Notes: a model not told the origin generated them from the sequence alone. DNA of 53,923 nucleotides from an uncultured Pseudomonas sp. (GCF_946885955.1 NZ_CAMPHI010000039.1:1-53923); one strand, 5' to 3'; counted from the first letter of the stretch, positions 17,144 through 28,231 are shown. Numbers and translations are program-made.

Positions 17144-17204
17144 GTAGCCCCGATGAAATCCGGGGCGGTAATTCCAGAGGATTCCCGGATTGCATCCGGG
17201 CTAC
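17144..17204. repeat. REP-type palindromic repeats between aguB and aguA
   Basis: Two imperfect palindromes: GTAGCCCCGAT...ATCCGGGGCG (17144-17167) and CCCGGATTGCATCCGGG followed by CTAC (17184-17204). The second is identical to the one at 28820-28840. Such intra-operon REPs can stabilise the upstream message or reduce downstream expression. Confidence 0.8.
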
Positions 17205-17208
17205 GCGA

Positions 17209-18087
<879 letters not shown>

Positions 18088-18186
18088 GAATCACCTCGTG
18101 AGAGCAATGAGCGGTGGCCGTTACAGGCTAGCAGGCAAGGCATCGGGTTGCCGTGCAGGCCGCTATGCCTGTGTGCGATGGGTGAC

Positions 18187-18263
18187 TTTATAGTCGATAA
18201 AAATCTGTATTAAAAGCAGAAAATATCTATAAGATGCGATTTATCGATTTATAGTCAGATAAA
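18187..18263. promoter_or_regulatory. Candidate operators upstream of aguBA
   Basis: Two copies of TTTATAGTC(A)GATAAA, at 18187-18201 and 18248-18263, each an inverted repeat TTTAT-N5/6-ATAAA. They lie in a markedly AT-rich stretch between the TetR gene and aguB. The spacing of 61 bp (about six helical turns) would put two dimers on one face of DNA. The TetR-type regulator upstream is the obvious candidate binder. Confidence 0.55.
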
Positions 18264-18318
18264 TATCGACAAATATTCGAGAGTAAAGCGCGGCTTTCCA
18301 TGCGCGGAGTGGTGCCGC

Positions 18319-18957
18319 TCAGGGTGCGGTTGGCCGCTTCGGCAGGTACGGCGGCAGGTATAGACCGAGGTAGGCATCGAAGACGCGCATGCCTTCCTCG
18401 GCCATGCGTGGGGTGATGGTGCCGTGCAGCTGCACCGAGCGCGCATAGACGCGGTCGCCCAGCTCCATGGCCAGGGCGAACACATCGACATCCTCGGGCA
18501 GCGCGGGCAGGGCGAAGTGACGTTCGAACAGGGCCTGCATCAGTTTGCCCAGTTCGATGTCGTGCTGGCGGTCGGCCTGGGTCACCTCGGTCAACCCGTG
18601 CTGGGCCAGGATCAGCTGCCGGGCGGCGGCGTCCTCGGCATAGATCGCCAGCATGCGCAGCTCGACGATGCGCGACAGGTCGCGCCAGTCGCGCAGTTCG
18701 GCATGCTCGATCGGCTGTTGCAGGCAGGCGCGAAAGGCGCCGTGGATATCCGCGGTCAGCCCTTCGAGCAGCGCCGGCACGCTGGCGAAGAAGTGGTACA
18801 CCGAGGAGGGCGGAATCCCGGCGCGCTCGGCCACATTGTAAATCGACAGCCCGGCCACCCCCTGTTCGGCAAGCAGCGCGCGGGCGGCAGCGAGAATCCC
18901 GACGATCCGGGCCTGGCTGCTGGCGCGGGGTTTGCGGACGAGGGTGGGGTTGGACAT
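18319..18957 (-). CDS. aguR: TetR-family regulator, probable AguR
   Basis: 212 aa. The N-terminal TetR helix-turn-helix is clear: RIVGILAAARALLAEQGVAGLSIYNVAERAGIPPSSVYHFF (written in parts: helix 1 ends LLAEQG; recognition helix PPSSVYHFF). The C-terminal ligand domain is unremarkable. The frame is open to 19026, but ATG 18957 gives the usual N-terminus (MSNPTLVRKPRAS). In P. aeruginosa the TetR protein AguR precedes aguBA and represses it until agmatine or N-carbamoylputrescine is present; order and strand here match. The 231-bp gap to aguB carries the repeats at 18187-18263. Confidence 0.8.
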   Translation of the reverse strand: MSNPTLVRKPRASSQARIVGILAAARALLAEQGVAGLSIYNVAERAGIPPSSVYHFFASVPALLEGLTADIHGAFRACLQQPIEHAELRDWRDLSRIVELRMLAIYAEDAAARQLILAQHGLTEVTQADRQHDIELGKLMQALFERHFALPALPEDVDVFALAMELGDRVYARSVQLHGTITPRMAEEGMRVFDAYLGLYLPPYLPKRPTAP

Positions 18958-19028
18958 GACGAGGTTCTCGGCTGGGGAAGGGCTATTGGACGACAGCCGG
19001 CGGCCTCCAGGCAAGGCGCGCGGCATGG

Positions 19029-19063
19029 GTAGCCCGGGTGGCTCGTCGAGCGCGACCCGGGCG
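19029..19063. repeat. REP-like palindrome
   Basis: GTAGCCCGGG...CGACCCGGGC between the TetR gene and the peptide-binding protein gene, same family as the elements at 17144, 28764, 46488 and 53555. Confidence 0.6.
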
Positions 19064-19079
19064 AGGCGCTAACCGGCGC

Positions 19080-20657
19080 TCAGGGAGCCAGGCGCACCTG
19101 GGCGAAGTCCTGGCGGCCGAATGGGTTGACCCGGTAGCCGCTGACCTCTTTGCGGGTCAGCGCGTAGGCGGTCGGGTGGGCCAGCGGCAGCCATAGCGCC
19201 TGCTCCTGGATGATCCGCTGCGCCTTCTTATATATCTGGCTGCGTTGCGCCTGGTCGCCGATTCGCTTGCCATCGGCGATCAGCTTGTCCAGTTGCGGGT
19301 CGCAGTAGCGGGCGAAGTTCAGCCCCGATTCCAACGAGGCGCAGGCGAACTGCGGGGTGAGAAAATTATCCGGGTCACCGTTGTCGCCGGCCCAGCCCAT
19401 AAACAGCAGATCGTGCTCGCCGGCCTTGGCGCGGCGGATCAGCTCGCCCCATTCGATCACGCGGATCTCGGCCTGGATGCCGACCTTGGCCAGATCGGCC
19501 TGCAGCATCTGCGCACCCTGGCTTGGGTTCGGATTGAGCAGGCTGCCGGAGGGGCGGGTCCAGATCGTGGTCCTGAATCCGTCCGGCAAACCCGCCTCAG
19601 TCAGCAGCGCGCGAGCTTTCGCCGGGTCGTGCGCATAGCCGGGCAGTTCGCTGGCGTAGCTCCAGGTGTTCGCTGGGTAAGGGCCGTTGGCCGCTTCGGC
19701 GCTGTTCTCGAAAACCGCCTTGAGGTAACTGGGTTTGTCGAACGCCAGGTTGATCGCCTGGCGCACCGCCGGTTTATCCAGGGGTGGATGCTGGCTGTTG
19801 ATTGCCACGAACGCGGTCATAAAGGCCGCGGTGCTCACCGCCTTGATCGCCGGGTCGCCGGCACTGCTGCTGACATCCTGGGGCTTGGGCGAGAGGGCGA
19901 TATGGCATTCGCCGCGGCGCAGCTTCTGCAGACGCACGTTGGCATCCGGGGTAATGGCGAAAACCAGCTCGTCCACCGCCGGCGCGCCGGCGAAGTAGGT
20001 CGGGTTGGCGCTGTAACGAATCACCGCGTCCTTCTGGAAGCGCTTGAACACGAAGGGGCCGGTACCGATCGGTTGGCTGTTGAGCCGCTGCGGTTCGCCG
20101 GCGGCCATCAGCTGCTCGGCGTATTCGGCGGAATAGATCGAGGCGAAGCCCATGCTCAGGGTGGCGAGAAAGGTGGCGTCGGGGTGGGCAAGGATGATCC
20201 GCAGCCGCTGCTCGTCGAGTTTGTCGATGCTCTCGACCAGACTCGGCAGGCGCATCGACTGGGCATGCGGGTAGCCGCTGGCCGCGACCTTGTACCAGGG
20301 GTGGTTGGGGTCGAGCATGCGCTGCAGGCTGAACAGCACGTCGTCGGCGTTCAGTGGCCGGCTTGGGCTGAAATAGTCAGTGCTGTGGAATTGCACGCCC
20401 GAACGCAGGGTGAAGGTGTAGCTCAAGCCGTCATCGCTGACTTGCCAGCTTTCTGCCAGGCTCGGCAGCAGCTTGCCGCTGACCGGGTCGAACTCCACCA
20501 GGCGGTTCATCAGCACGTCGGCCGAGGCGTTGGTTGTGGTCAGCGAGTTGTACTGCACCACATCGAAACCATCCGGGCTGGCCTCGGTGCAGACGCTGAG
20601 GGTGCTGGCCTGGGCCAGCAAAGGGGCGAGCAGCAGCGGTAGGGCGGCAAGGCGCAT
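19080..20657 (-). CDS. Periplasmic peptide-binding protein of an ABC transporter (DppA/OppA family)
   Basis: 525 aa. Signal peptide MRLAALPLLLAPLLAQA. Family marks: the SBP_bac_5 segment LAESWQVSDDGLSYTFTLRSGVQFH, LNADDVLFSLQRMLDP, and the C-terminal LLFMGWAGDNGDPDNFLTP typical of DppA. AGGAG precedes ATG 20657. No permease or ATPase gene is adjacent, so it must share a transporter encoded elsewhere. PAO1 carries a similar orphan gene beside rpmB. Probable ligand dipeptides or heme-like peptides; not determinable. Confidence 0.9.
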   Translation of the reverse strand: MRLAALPLLLAPLLAQASTLSVCTEASPDGFDVVQYNSLTTTNASADVLMNRLVEFDPVSGKLLPSLAESWQVSDDGLSYTFTLRSGVQFHSTDYFSPSRPLNADDVLFSLQRMLDPNHPWYKVAASGYPHAQSMRLPSLVESIDKLDEQRLRIILAHPDATFLATLSMGFASIYSAEYAEQLMAAGEPQRLNSQPIGTGPFVFKRFQKDAVIRYSANPTYFAGAPAVDELVFAITPDANVRLQKLRRGECHIALSPKPQDVSSSAGDPAIKAVSTAAFMTAFVAINSQHPPLDKPAVRQAINLAFDKPSYLKAVFENSAEAANGPYPANTWSYASELPGYAHDPAKARALLTEAGLPDGFRTTIWTRPSGSLLNPNPSQGAQMLQADLAKVGIQAEIRVIEWGELIRRAKAGEHDLLFMGWAGDNGDPDNFLTPQFACASLESGLNFARYCDPQLDKLIADGKRIGDQAQRSQIYKKAQRIIQEQALWLPLAHPTAYALTRKEVSGYRVNPFGRQDFAQVRLAP

Positions 20658-20827
20658 GGGGAACTCCTGTAAATGTTGACTCGGCAAAGGCCTGCTAATC
20701 CTAGCCGCAAATCTATCAGTGACGATAAAAAACCGGGCGACGAGCGGTAAGTCGGTCTTGCCGCCCAGGCCCAGGCCATTGCGTCGCGATCAGACGGTGC
20801 GGCACATCGGCAAATATGCGGTTTGCC

Positions 20828-20856
20828 TTGTTGCACCCAGGGCTTTCTGGTATAAA
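20828..20856 (+). promoter_or_regulatory. Sigma-70 promoter of rpmB-rpmG
   Basis: TTGTTG (20828-20833), 17 bp, TATAAA (20851-20856), about 140 bp before rpmB. Confidence 0.6.
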
Positions 20857-20958
20857 GCAGCGCTCTTTTGTAGGGGCCCGGTACTTGCGCATTCAGGTGT
20901 CGCCGGTAAGACCCTCGAGAAACGCGGCGCAGAGCGCCAATGAGATTAAGTTAAGCGG

Positions 20959-20977
20959 CCAACCCATGCCGGGTTGG
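20959..20977 (+). promoter_or_regulatory. Leader hairpin before rpmB
   Basis: Perfect 7-bp stem CCAACCC/GGGTTGG with loop ATGCC, 25 bp before ATG 21003 and just upstream of the ribosome-binding site. Followed by GGTTTTA rather than a long T-run, so more likely a structured leader than a terminator. Confidence 0.45.
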
Positions 20978-21002
20978 GCATGTGGTTTTAGAGGGCTGAG
21001 GC

Positions 21003-21239
21003 ATGTCGAGAGTCTGTCAAGTTACCGGTAAGGGTCCGGTAACCGGGAATAACATTTCCCACGCGAACAACAAAACCCGTCGTCGTTTCCTGCCGAACCT
21101 GCAGCATCATCGCTTCTGGGTCGAGTCCGAGAAGCGTTTCGTGCGTCTGCGCGTTACCGCCAAGGGCATGCGTATCATCGACAAGCGCGGCATCGACGTG
21201 GTGCTGGCTGAAATCCGCAACCGCGGCGAAAAGGTTTAA
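21003..21239 (+). CDS. rpmB: 50S ribosomal protein L28
   Basis: 78 aa, full length. Starts [25 protein letters not shown], the standard L28 N-terminus, and ends ...[14 protein letters not shown]. Structural protein of the large ribosomal subunit. rpmG follows 10 bp later in the conserved rpmB-rpmG pair. Confidence 0.98.
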   Translation: MSRVCQVTGKGPVTGNNISHANNKTRRRFLPNLQHHRFWVESEKRFVRLRVTAKGMRIIDKRGIDVVLAEIRNRGEKV

Positions 21240-21249
21240 GGAGCAAATC

Positions 21250-21405
21250 ATGCGCGAATTGATCCGTTTGATATCCAGTGCCGGTACCGGTCACTTCTAC
21301 ACCACCGACAAGAACAAGCGCACCACTCCGGACAAAATCGAAATCAAAAAATTCGATCCGGTCGTACGCAAGCACGTGATCTACAAGGAAGGCAAGATCA
21401 AGTAA
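21250..21405 (+). CDS. rpmG: 50S ribosomal protein L33
   Basis: 51 aa; [21 protein letters not shown]...[18 protein letters not shown] is typical L33. It has no zinc-ribbon cysteines, so it is the zinc-independent form. Followed by a strong terminator. Confidence 0.98.
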   Translation: MRELIRLISSAGTGHFYTTDKNKRTTPDKIEIKKFDPVVRKHVIYKEGKIK

Positions 21406-21427
21406 TTGATCGAACCCCTTGTTGAAA

Positions 21428-21453
21428 GAGCCCGCCTTTATGGCGGGCTTTTT
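21428..21453 (+). terminator. Terminator of rpmB-rpmG
   Basis: Perfect stem AGCCCGCC/GGCGGGCT (21429-21436, 21442-21449), loop TTTAT, then T-run. Confidence 0.92.
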
Positions 21454-21501
21454 CTTGCCCGGGATTTGTCCGAACCGCCCCCAAAGCTGGCGTGCAGGCA
21501 T

Positions 21502-21524
21502 AAAAAAGCCCGCTCGGCGCGGGC
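21502..21524 (-). terminator. Terminator of the cupin gene
   Basis: On the minus strand, stem GCCCGC/GCGGGC (21519-21524, 21508-21513) followed by six T (21502-21507). It sits 24 bp past the cupin stop and faces the rpmG terminator. Confidence 0.8.
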
Positions 21525-21548
21525 AAGGGGTGACACAGGAGAAAGCGT

Positions 21549-21914
21549 TTAAGCGGATGCCTGTTCGAAGATCACATAGACCTTGCGGCAGGCTTCCAGG
21601 ACTTCCCAGGTGCCCGAGAAGCCGGCGGGGATGACGAAGCGGTCACCGGCGCGGACCGTCCTGGCATTGCCGTCGCGGTCGCGCAGCACCGAGACGCCCT
21701 GGAGGATTTCGCAGTATTCGTGCTCGGTGTAGTTGATCGTCCACTGGCCGACCGCGCCTTCCCAGATGCCTGCGTTGAATTGGCCGCAGGGGCTGCCGTA
21801 GTGGTTGCGCACGCTTTGCTCGGGGTCGCCCTTGAGCACTTTCTCCGCGGCCGGACGGTAGTGCTCGGGGGCGCTGGTGGCCTGGGCGAAGTCGACGATC
21901 TGTTCGATATTCAT
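21549..21914 (-). CDS. Cupin-domain protein (DUF861/cupin_3-like)
   Basis: 121 aa, nearly all one cupin: FNAGIWEGAVGQWTINYTEHEYCEILQG carries the first metal-binding motif region (E.E..EIL.G) and VRAGDRFVIPAGFSGTWEVLE the second. This small group includes (S)-ureidoglycine aminohydrolase-like and EutQ-like folds, but many members have no known reaction. ATG 21914 chosen over the longer frame to 21989 because the cupin consensus begins soon after. It is divergent from the aldehyde dehydrogenase KauB, which suggests a link to polyamine or guanidino-compound catabolism (inference). Confidence 0.75.
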   Translation of the reverse strand: MNIEQIVDFAQATSAPEHYRPAAEKVLKGDPEQSVRNHYGSPCGQFNAGIWEGAVGQWTINYTEHEYCEILQGVSVLRDRDGNARTVRAGDRFVIPAGFSGTWEVLEACRKVYVIFEQASA

Positions 21915-22228
21915 GGTTGGGTCCGTCACTGATCGGGCTGAAATCTTTCGGTGTGTGGGTTTTACTGTGCACCGCTGGCATTTGTGCAATCTTCTACGGA
22001 TGCCGCGAGCGGACGCGGAATACGCTCATCGGCACGATTCGGCGCAGTCTATGTTTAATAAAACGAACGTGACAAGGGCTTTTGCGTGCCGTTTGTAAAA
22101 AATATTGAAAATGTGTGGTCCGCTGGTTTAGTGTTGCCAGCAGAATTTGGCGCTCCATGGCCTTGCAGAATTATTGACAGTGCACGCGTCGATTCCGCGG
22201 CACTTTTCCACTGATAGAGGATGCTCGA
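21915..22228. other. 314-bp divergent control region: cupin / kauB
   Basis: No gene seen. Contains an AT-rich stretch around 22050-22115. No clear PauR-type palindrome like that at 34245-34268 was found here by eye. Confidence 0.4.
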
Positions 22229-23722
<1,494 letters not shown>

Positions 23723-23734
23723 CGGTAGCGGGAC

Positions 23735-23849
23735 GATCTCCTGGTCGTCGGCCATACGGCGTTGCGTCCTCGCTTTTAATGCTCACGTACTGCAGTACGC
23801 TGCGCTTAAAAGCTCCGGGGCGCCTTGTCTGGCCTTAGCCCAGGAGATC
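23735..23849. repeat. 115-bp near-palindromic intergenic repeat
   Basis: Outer arms GATCTCCTGG (23735) and CCAGGAGATC (23840-23849), inner arms around GCTTTTAA/TTAAAAGC, and a perfect centre CGTACTGCAGTACG (23786-23799). Such cruciform-prone elements occur in many Pseudomonas intergenic regions. Only one copy is present here. Confidence 0.7.
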
Positions 23850-23956
23850 TTTGTCGGTGTTGGTTTCGGTCGTTAATCTGTTTTTAGGGGAGCGTTTTTT
23901 TCTCCCTTGAGGTCCGCCCCCTGAGTTGAGGGGCCGGCTCTTTGCGAGCCACACCT

Positions 23957-23991
23957 GCGGCCGGGTTTCCTTGGGAAGCCCGGCCGTTTTG
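23957..23991 (+). terminator. Terminator between kauB and the MFS gene
   Basis: Stem CGGCCGGG/CCCGGCCG (23958-23965, 23979-23986) with an extended inner stem, then TTTT. It lies over 230 bp past kauB and 33 bp before the MFS start, so it may act as an attenuator for the latter as well as ending kauB transcripts. The 23723-24023 gap holds only this and the palindrome at 23735. Confidence 0.65.
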
Positions 23992-24023
23992 CTTTGAACG
24001 GCCAAGACATAAAGGAGTCTGGC

Positions 24024-25172
24024 ATGCGTTGGGGAAGTTATTTCGCGGTCTGCGCGGCCGTGATCAGCATCGGCCTGGCCCTGGGCGTCACCATGCCGCT
24101 GGTGTCGCTGCGCCTAGAGGACTGGGGTTATGGCTCCTTCGCCATTGGCGTGATGGCCGCGACGCCGGCGGTCGGCGTGTTGCTCGGCGCTTCCCTGGCC
24201 GGCCGCCTGGCGGCTTATTTCGGCACTGTGCGGCTGATGCAGCTGTGTCTGCTGGCGGGCGCCTGTTCGGTCACGCTGCTGGCGCTGGTGCAGGATTACT
24301 GGGTGTGGCTGCTGCTGCGGTTGTTGATCGGCGTGGCATTGACCGTGGTGTTTATCCTCGGTGAAAGCTGGATCAATCAGTTGGCGGTGGAGAAATGGCG
24401 CGGGCGTTTGGTGGCCCTGTATGGCACTGGTTACGCGCTGAGCCAACTGTGTGGCCCGCTGCTGCTAACCGCCCTGGGCACCACCGGCGACCTGGGGTTC
24501 TGGGTCGGCACCGGCCTGTTGGTCGGCGGCTCGCTGTTGCTTCTGGGGCGCAGCGGTGCGCCCACAGTGGACGCCCGCAGCGCATCGGGACGTGGTTTGC
24601 CGGCGTTCTGCCGCACGTTGCCGGCCATCGCCTGGGCGGTAATGCTGTTCGCCGCTTTCGAGTCGATGATGCTGACCCTGTTGCCGATCTACGGCCTGCG
24701 CCAGGGTTTCACCCAGGACGTCGCGCTGCTGATGGTCAGCGTGGTGGTGGTCGGCGATGCGGCTCTGCAGTTGCCGATCGGCTTGCTCGCCGATCGCATT
24801 TCCCGGCGTGATCTGTTCCGCGCCTGCGGGCTGGTCTTGCTGCTGTCCAGCCTGGGTATTCCGCTGCTGTTGCATTCGCCGCTGATCTGGCCGGTGTTGG
24901 TGCTGTTCGGCGCCAGCGCCGGCGGTCTGTTCACCCTGTCGCTGATTCTGATCGGCGAACGCTATCGCGATGACGAGCTGGTCCGCGCCAACGCGCATAT
25001 CGCCCAATTGTGGGGGCTGGGTTGTCTGTTCGGTCCGTTGCTCACCGGTGCGGCCAGCCAATGGATAAGCGGGCATGCCCTGCCGTTGTTGATGGTGCTC
25101 GGTGCTGGGGTGTTTATCTGGCTGGCGTTTCGTCGCGACGCATTCGCCGAAACGTCTGCGGCCGCGCCCTGA
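24024..25172 (+). CDS. Major facilitator superfamily transporter
   Basis: 382 aa with 12 predicted membrane helices. N-half: GVTMPLVSLRLEDWGYGSFAIG then GRLAAYFG, the MFS loop 2-3 region; ESWINQLAVEKWRGRLVALYGTGYALSQLCGP resembles YcaD/UMF-type MFS proteins. AAGGAG (24012-24017) fits ATG 24024. The PAO1 neighbour of kauB is also an MFS protein. Substrate unknown; polyamine or metabolite transport is possible but unsupported. Confidence 0.88.
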   Translation: MRWGSYFAVCAAVISIGLALGVTMPLVSLRLEDWGYGSFAIGVMAATPAVGVLLGASLAGRLAAYFGTVRLMQLCLLAGACSVTLLALVQDYWVWLLLRLLIGVALTVVFILGESWINQLAVEKWRGRLVALYGTGYALSQLCGPLLLTALGTTGDLGFWVGTGLLVGGSLLLLGRSGAPTVDARSASGRGLPAFCRTLPAIAWAVMLFAAFESMMLTLLPIYGLRQGFTQDVALLMVSVVVVGDAALQLPIGLLADRISRRDLFRACGLVLLLSSLGIPLLLHSPLIWPVLVLFGASAGGLFTLSLILIGERYRDDELVRANAHIAQLWGLGCLFGPLLTGAASQWISGHALPLLMVLGAGVFIWLAFRRDAFAETSAAAP

Positions 25173-25182
25173 TTGCTGTCAT

Positions 25183-26742
25183 TCAGAGCATGCGTTCCAG
25201 GCCGATAAAGCGGGCGACCCAGGCGTTGAATCGGCGCCATAGGCCGCCCGGCTCGCGGCTCAGTCGATAGGCCGCCGCGTCGCCGTCCGCGGCGTACCAG
25301 ACCAACTGCGAGCGGCCCGCGGTCTTTTCCAGGCGCACTTCGTAGCTGACCGTCGGCGTCATACCCTCCAGCGCAAGGTCGCGTACCTGTTCGGCCAGTT
25401 CACGGCTGTCGATCAGGACGCCGACCTCGGTATTCCAGAGTACTGAGCGCGGGTCGAAATTCAGCGAACCGATAAACACCGTCCGCCGGTCGATGATCGC
25501 GGCTTTGCTGTGCAGGCTGGACTCCGAGCTGCCGCTCAGGCCCAGGTTGTAGCTGGTTTCCTCGCCCGGCTGACGGCGTAGCTCGAACAGCCGCACGCCG
25601 TGTTCCAGCAGCGTCTCGCGGTAGGGCGCATAGCCGCCATGCACCGCGGGCACGTCGGTGGCTTCCAGGGAGTTGGTCAGCAAGCGAATGGTGACGCCGG
25701 CATCGGCGCGCTCGAGGAGATAGGCGAGGCCCTCGTCGGCCGGCACGAAATAGGCGGAGATCACCACTAGTTCCTCGCTGACCGCGGCAAGATCCGCGGC
25801 CAATTGAGTCGTCAGCAGTAGCCGCGCGTCGGGTGGGCCGTCGGCCAGCACCTTGCTCGGCGCATCCCACAAGGCCTGGCCGTGTGCCCAGATCAGCTGG
25901 TTATCCAGCCAATCGCGCAGCTGCGGCGAATCGCGGTAACGCATCAGGTGTTCGTAGAGCTCGGGCTGCTGCCGACGCGCTTGCTGCAGCTCGCGGTGCA
26001 GCGCCCCGCGTTGTCGTTGGAGATCGTCGAGGTCCGGGGTGAACCAGAGAAAGCGCTCGATCGGCTGGCTCAGCGCGCTGTTCCAGTACTGGTCGAAACT
26101 GTGCGCCAGCTGTTCGGCTACCGGGCCGGCCGCGAGCAGGTCGATATCGGTGAAGTTGAGCCCGCGCTTGGCGTCGAAATACGCATCGCCCAGGTTGCGT
26201 CCGCCGACGATCGCCACGCTGCTATCGGCCAGCCACAGTTTGTTGTGCATGCGTCGGTGTTGCCGCGACAGGTTGAACAGGCGTCCCAGGGAACGCGTTA
26301 CCACAGTGCTGCGGCCCAGATGCAGTGGGTTGAATACGCGGATGGACACCTGCGGATGGGCGCTGAGCAAGGCAATTTCCGGGTCCTTGCCGTCACTCGC
26401 GGTATCGTCGAGCAGGATGCGGATGCGCACGCCGCGGTCGGCGGCCTGCAGTAGCTCATGGATCAGGGCGCGGGTGCTGAAACCGTCATCCACGATGTAG
26501 TACTGCAGATCCAGGCTGCGCTCGGCGGCGCGGATCAATTCGGCGCGGGCGCTAAAGGCGTCGGCGCTGCTCGCCAGCAGACGGAAGCCCGATTGGTCGT
26601 GATGCAGATCGTGGGCGCGGGCGAGGATCTGCGCGCCCATCGTCGACGCTTGGGCCGGCATCGCCTGCGACGGCGGGCGGGGAGGGGAGGTGGTACAACC
26701 GATCAGGCAAACTGCCGCCAACGACAACAGGTAGGCACGCAC
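25183..26742 (-). CDS. Phospholipase D-family lipoprotein (cardiolipin-synthase-like)
   Basis: 519 aa. Starts at GTG 26742 (AAGGAGG upstream), opening a lipoprotein signal VRAYLLSLAAVCLIGCTTS with lipobox LIGC. Two complete HKD motifs: MHNKLWLADSSVAIVGGRN and LHSKAAIIDRRTVFIGSLNFDPRS. Two HKD motifs make one active site that transfers phosphatidyl groups or hydrolyses phosphodiesters. Location is probably periplasmic, anchored by lipid. It follows the MocR-type gene by 61 bp on the same strand. Confidence 0.88.
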   Translation of the reverse strand: MRAYLLSLAAVCLIGCTTSPPRPPSQAMPAQASTMGAQILARAHDLHHDQSGFRLLASSADAFSARAELIRAAERSLDLQYYIVDDGFSTRALIHELLQAADRGVRIRILLDDTASDGKDPEIALLSAHPQVSIRVFNPLHLGRSTVVTRSLGRLFNLSRQHRRMHNKLWLADSSVAIVGGRNLGDAYFDAKRGLNFTDIDLLAAGPVAEQLAHSFDQYWNSALSQPIERFLWFTPDLDDLQRQRGALHRELQQARRQQPELYEHLMRYRDSPQLRDWLDNQLIWAHGQALWDAPSKVLADGPPDARLLLTTQLAADLAAVSEELVVISAYFVPADEGLAYLLERADAGVTIRLLTNSLEATDVPAVHGGYAPYRETLLEHGVRLFELRRQPGEETSYNLGLSGSSESSLHSKAAIIDRRTVFIGSLNFDPRSVLWNTEVGVLIDSRELAEQVRDLALEGMTPTVSYEVRLEKTAGRSQLVWYAADGDAAAYRLSREPGGLWRRFNAWVARFIGLERML

Positions 26743-26803
26743 GCGGCCTCCTCCTTGCGCAGAAGATTCTGTATGCGTTGGACGCCAGCGGTGCGCTAAT
26801 AAT

Positions 26804-28231
26804 TCAGCCCAGGCGTTCCTCGAGCATGGCCTGAGCCGTTTCGCCAACCGTCTTCACTGCCTGTTCAATGGTGCTGCTGGGCTTGTTCGCATAGTTCATG
26901 CGCAGGCAATTGCGGTATTTGCCCGCGGCGGAAAAGATGCTGCCCGGGGCGATCTGGATCTTCTGCGGTTGCAGTTCGCGGTTCAGCCGCTGGCTGTCGA
27001 AGCCGGCTTCCAGCTCGACCCAGATCATGAAGCTGCCCTGCGGCCGGCTGACCCGGGTGCCCGCGGGAAAGTAGCGGCTGACCCAGTCGATCATCACGTC
27101 GCGACCGCGCAGGTACTGGCCGCGCATGCGCCGCAGGTGCGGTTCGTAGTGGCCGGCCTCGATGTATTCGGCGAGCGCCAGTTGCGGCAACTGCGCGGTG
27201 GTGCCGGTGCCCATGTATTTCATGTGCAGCACTCGTTGCAGGTAGCGCCCCGGGGCGATCCAGCCGATGCGCAAACCCGGCACCAGGGTCTTGGAAAACG
27301 AGCTGCAGAGCAGTACGCGGCCGTCTTCGTCGTAGGACTTGATGGTGCGCGGGCGCGGGTAGCTGTAGGCCAGGTCGCCGTAGACGTCGTCCTCGATGAT
27401 CGCCACGTCGTAGCGTTGCGCCAGCGCCAGCAGGGCGCGCTTGTTGGCGTCCGGCATGATATAGCCGAGCGGGTTGTTGCAGGTCGGGGTCAGCTGTATG
27501 GCTTTGATCGGCCATTGCTCGAGGGCCAGCTCCAGCGCCTCCAGGTTGATCCCGGTGAGCGGGTCGGTGGGCAATTCCAGGGCTTTCATGCCGTAGCCTT
27601 TCAGCGCCTGCATCACCCCATGAAAACTCGGCGAGTCCACCGCGACTATGTCGCCGGGCTGGCAGATCGCGCGGATCGCCACCGACAGTGCTTCGTGGCA
27701 ACCGGTGGTGACGACTATGTCCTGGTAGGGAATCTGGCAACCGGAGTCGAGCATCAGTCGCGAGATCTGTTCGCGCAGGCCCTGATCGCCATGGATACAG
27801 CCGTAGGTCAGGCTCTCCAGGTCCTGCTTGCGGCTCAGGCGCGACAGCGAGCGCAGCAGCGGTTTGAGCGTCGGGCTGTCGATGTCCGGGCGGCCGCGGC
27901 CGAGTTGAATCACTCCGTTGCGGCTGGGCGGCAGGCTGATCAGCTCCAGCACCTGATCCCACTGCGAGACTTCCACCGGGCGCTGCGCCATGCGGCTGAC
28001 CATCGGCAGTGCCGGCGCCTCCCGGCCGGCTGGCACGAAGTAGCCGGATTTCGGGCGCGGTATCGCCAGGCCCTGATCCTCCAGATGGCGATAGGCCTGC
28101 TGCACGGTGCTCAGGCTGACGCCGTGCTCGACGCTCAGCGCGCGCACCGAGGGCAGGCGATCGCCGGGGCGGTACAGGCCTTGCTCGATGCGTTCGCCGA
28201 GCAATTCGGCGAGGTTCAGGTACAGGGTCAT
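26804..28231 (-). CDS. MocR-type GntR regulator with aminotransferase-like domain
   Basis: 475 aa. GntR winged helix at residues ~10-75 (RPGDRLPSVRALSVEHGVSLSTVQQAYRHLE), then a fold-type I aminotransferase domain with PLP lysine in CSSFSKTLVPGLRIGW and the GCHEALSVAIRAI, TPTCNNPLGY and EDDVYGDL motifs. MocR proteins sense an amino compound through PLP. The gene is divergent from the DUF1127 gene at 28411, the most likely target together with itself. Confidence 0.93.
   Translation of the reverse strand: MTLYLNLAELLGERIEQGLYRPGDRLPSVRALSVEHGVSLSTVQQAYRHLEDQGLAIPRPKSGYFVPAGREAPALPMVSRMAQRPVEVSQWDQVLELISLPPSRNGVIQLGRGRPDIDSPTLKPLLRSLSRLSRKQDLESLTYGCIHGDQGLREQISRLMLDSGCQIPYQDIVVTTGCHEALSVAIRAICQPGDIVAVDSPSFHGVMQALKGYGMKALELPTDPLTGINLEALELALEQWPIKAIQLTPTCNNPLGYIMPDANKRALLALAQRYDVAIIEDDVYGDLAYSYPRPRTIKSYDEDGRVLLCSSFSKTLVPGLRIGWIAPGRYLQRVLHMKYMGTGTTAQLPQLALAEYIEAGHYEPHLRRMRGQYLRGRDVMIDWVSRYFPAGTRVSRPQGSFMIWVELEAGFDSQRLNRELQPQKIQIAPGSIFSAAGKYRNCLRMNYANKPSSTIEQAVKTVGETAQAMLEERLG

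Larger units (their letters stand above)
20658..21002. other. 345-bp divergent control region: peptide-binding gene / rpmB
   Basis: Contains the rpmB promoter (20828-20856) and a leader of about 140 nt with a strong hairpin (20959-20977). No additional gene is seen. Confidence 0.6.

Noticed and set aside
23887..23907. GGGGAG-CGTTTTTTT-CTCCC as a terminator
   Set aside because: The T-run is in the loop, not after the stem.
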